Shown in pieces: positions 63,733 through 64,000 of a stretch of DNA of 64,000 nt. Under the pieces are notes generated by a model. That model was not told where the DNA came from and did no database searches. It saw only the letters and a program-made list of their open reading frames with translations. The translations under genes and the position numbers were made by a program. The DNA is from Glandiceps talaboti (lineage: Eukaryota > Hemichordata > Enteropneusta > Spengelidae): assembly GCF_964340395.1 (NCBI RefSeq), contig NC_135550.1:25410676-25474675 (forward strand), in the 5' to 3' direction. Within the stretch, counting starts at the first letter, position 1; every line of letters starts with the position of its first letter.

Positions 63733-64000
63733 TCATTATAGGGTCAGGTTTTTTTACGTGTAAAAGTAAATGGAATGGTTGGTTTATCACTGCACATTAA
63801 TTTCATAAGTATATTACTAAATTTATTTGATAAATTACAATATCTACTGTAATTCAGTATCTAGCCACTTCTTGTGTTGCCAGCATACCTTATAGGCTGA
63901 TTGGTCTTTCACACTTAACATGACAAGTGTTGGATAATCTAGTTCATCTCATTGAAAGTAATTCTCGGAATTTATACAGAACTTCAATGTTACTGGGAGG

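Larger units (their letters stand above)
41746..64000. other. Intronic or intergenic DNA with no supported gene
   Basis: If the microexon is real, the part nearest to it should be PLCB4 intron and may contain the first exons. I searched it for the E-P-N-C-L-F-K-V-D-E and G-F-F-L-T-W motif and found nothing. It contains the listed repeats and mobile elements plus one weak terminal-exon candidate at 63.5 kb. The remaining sequence is AT-rich with no recognised signal. Confidence 0.55.

Overview
The window is nuclear DNA of an invertebrate animal. It is AT-rich, has short exons with GT-AG introns, and carries many micro- and minisatellites. The only protein-coding gene I can support is the 5'-central part of a phospholipase C beta of the PLCB4/NorpA class. 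It lies on the minus strand and its exons run from about 23.0 kb down to 0.5 kb. The species cannot be fixed from this window. The protein reads closer to vertebrate PLCB4 than to fly NorpA, and the repeat content suits a marine deuterostome or lophotrochozoan; that placement is inference.

Layout in transcript order (right to left). Eighteen consecutive coding exons (23043 to 495) join without any frame break and encode about 754 residues. In order these are the end of the PH domain, the EF-hand region, the catalytic X half-barrel, an acidic X-Y linker, the Y half-barrel, and most of the C2 domain. Both catalytic histidines and the calcium ligands are present. The rest of C2 and the C-terminal coiled coil lie off the left edge. 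The N-terminal exons (start codon and most of the PH domain) were not found, except for a probable 9-nt microexon at 41737-41745 reading Glu-Gly-Lys.

The most interesting feature is a tandem pair of alternative exons at the start of the Y half-barrel (5767-5911 and 5489-5636). Both begin in phase 0 and end one base into a codon. They are 130 bp apart, and 26 of 31 core residues are identical. Using both or neither would shift the frame, so they are predicted to be mutually exclusive. Two upstream 81-nt linker exons are frame-symmetric and could be optional cassettes. Together they suggest that splicing diversifies the autoinhibitory linker and Y-domain entry of this enzyme.

From 23.0 to 64 kb I find no convincing gene apart from the microexon and a weak plus-strand terminal-exon candidate at 63.5 kb. 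The region is rich in repeats: a 47-bp minisatellite (27.6-28.1 kb), a dimeric ~178-bp satellite (30.2-31.25 kb), a degenerate repeat (38.6-40 kb), 85-bp and 68-bp arrays (54.2-55.1 kb), tRNA-derived SINE copies, a 389-bp hAT-like MITE with terminal inverted repeats and target-site duplication (47668-48056), a GC-richer fold-back element at 53.0 kb, and a 21-base G run at 60.2 kb.
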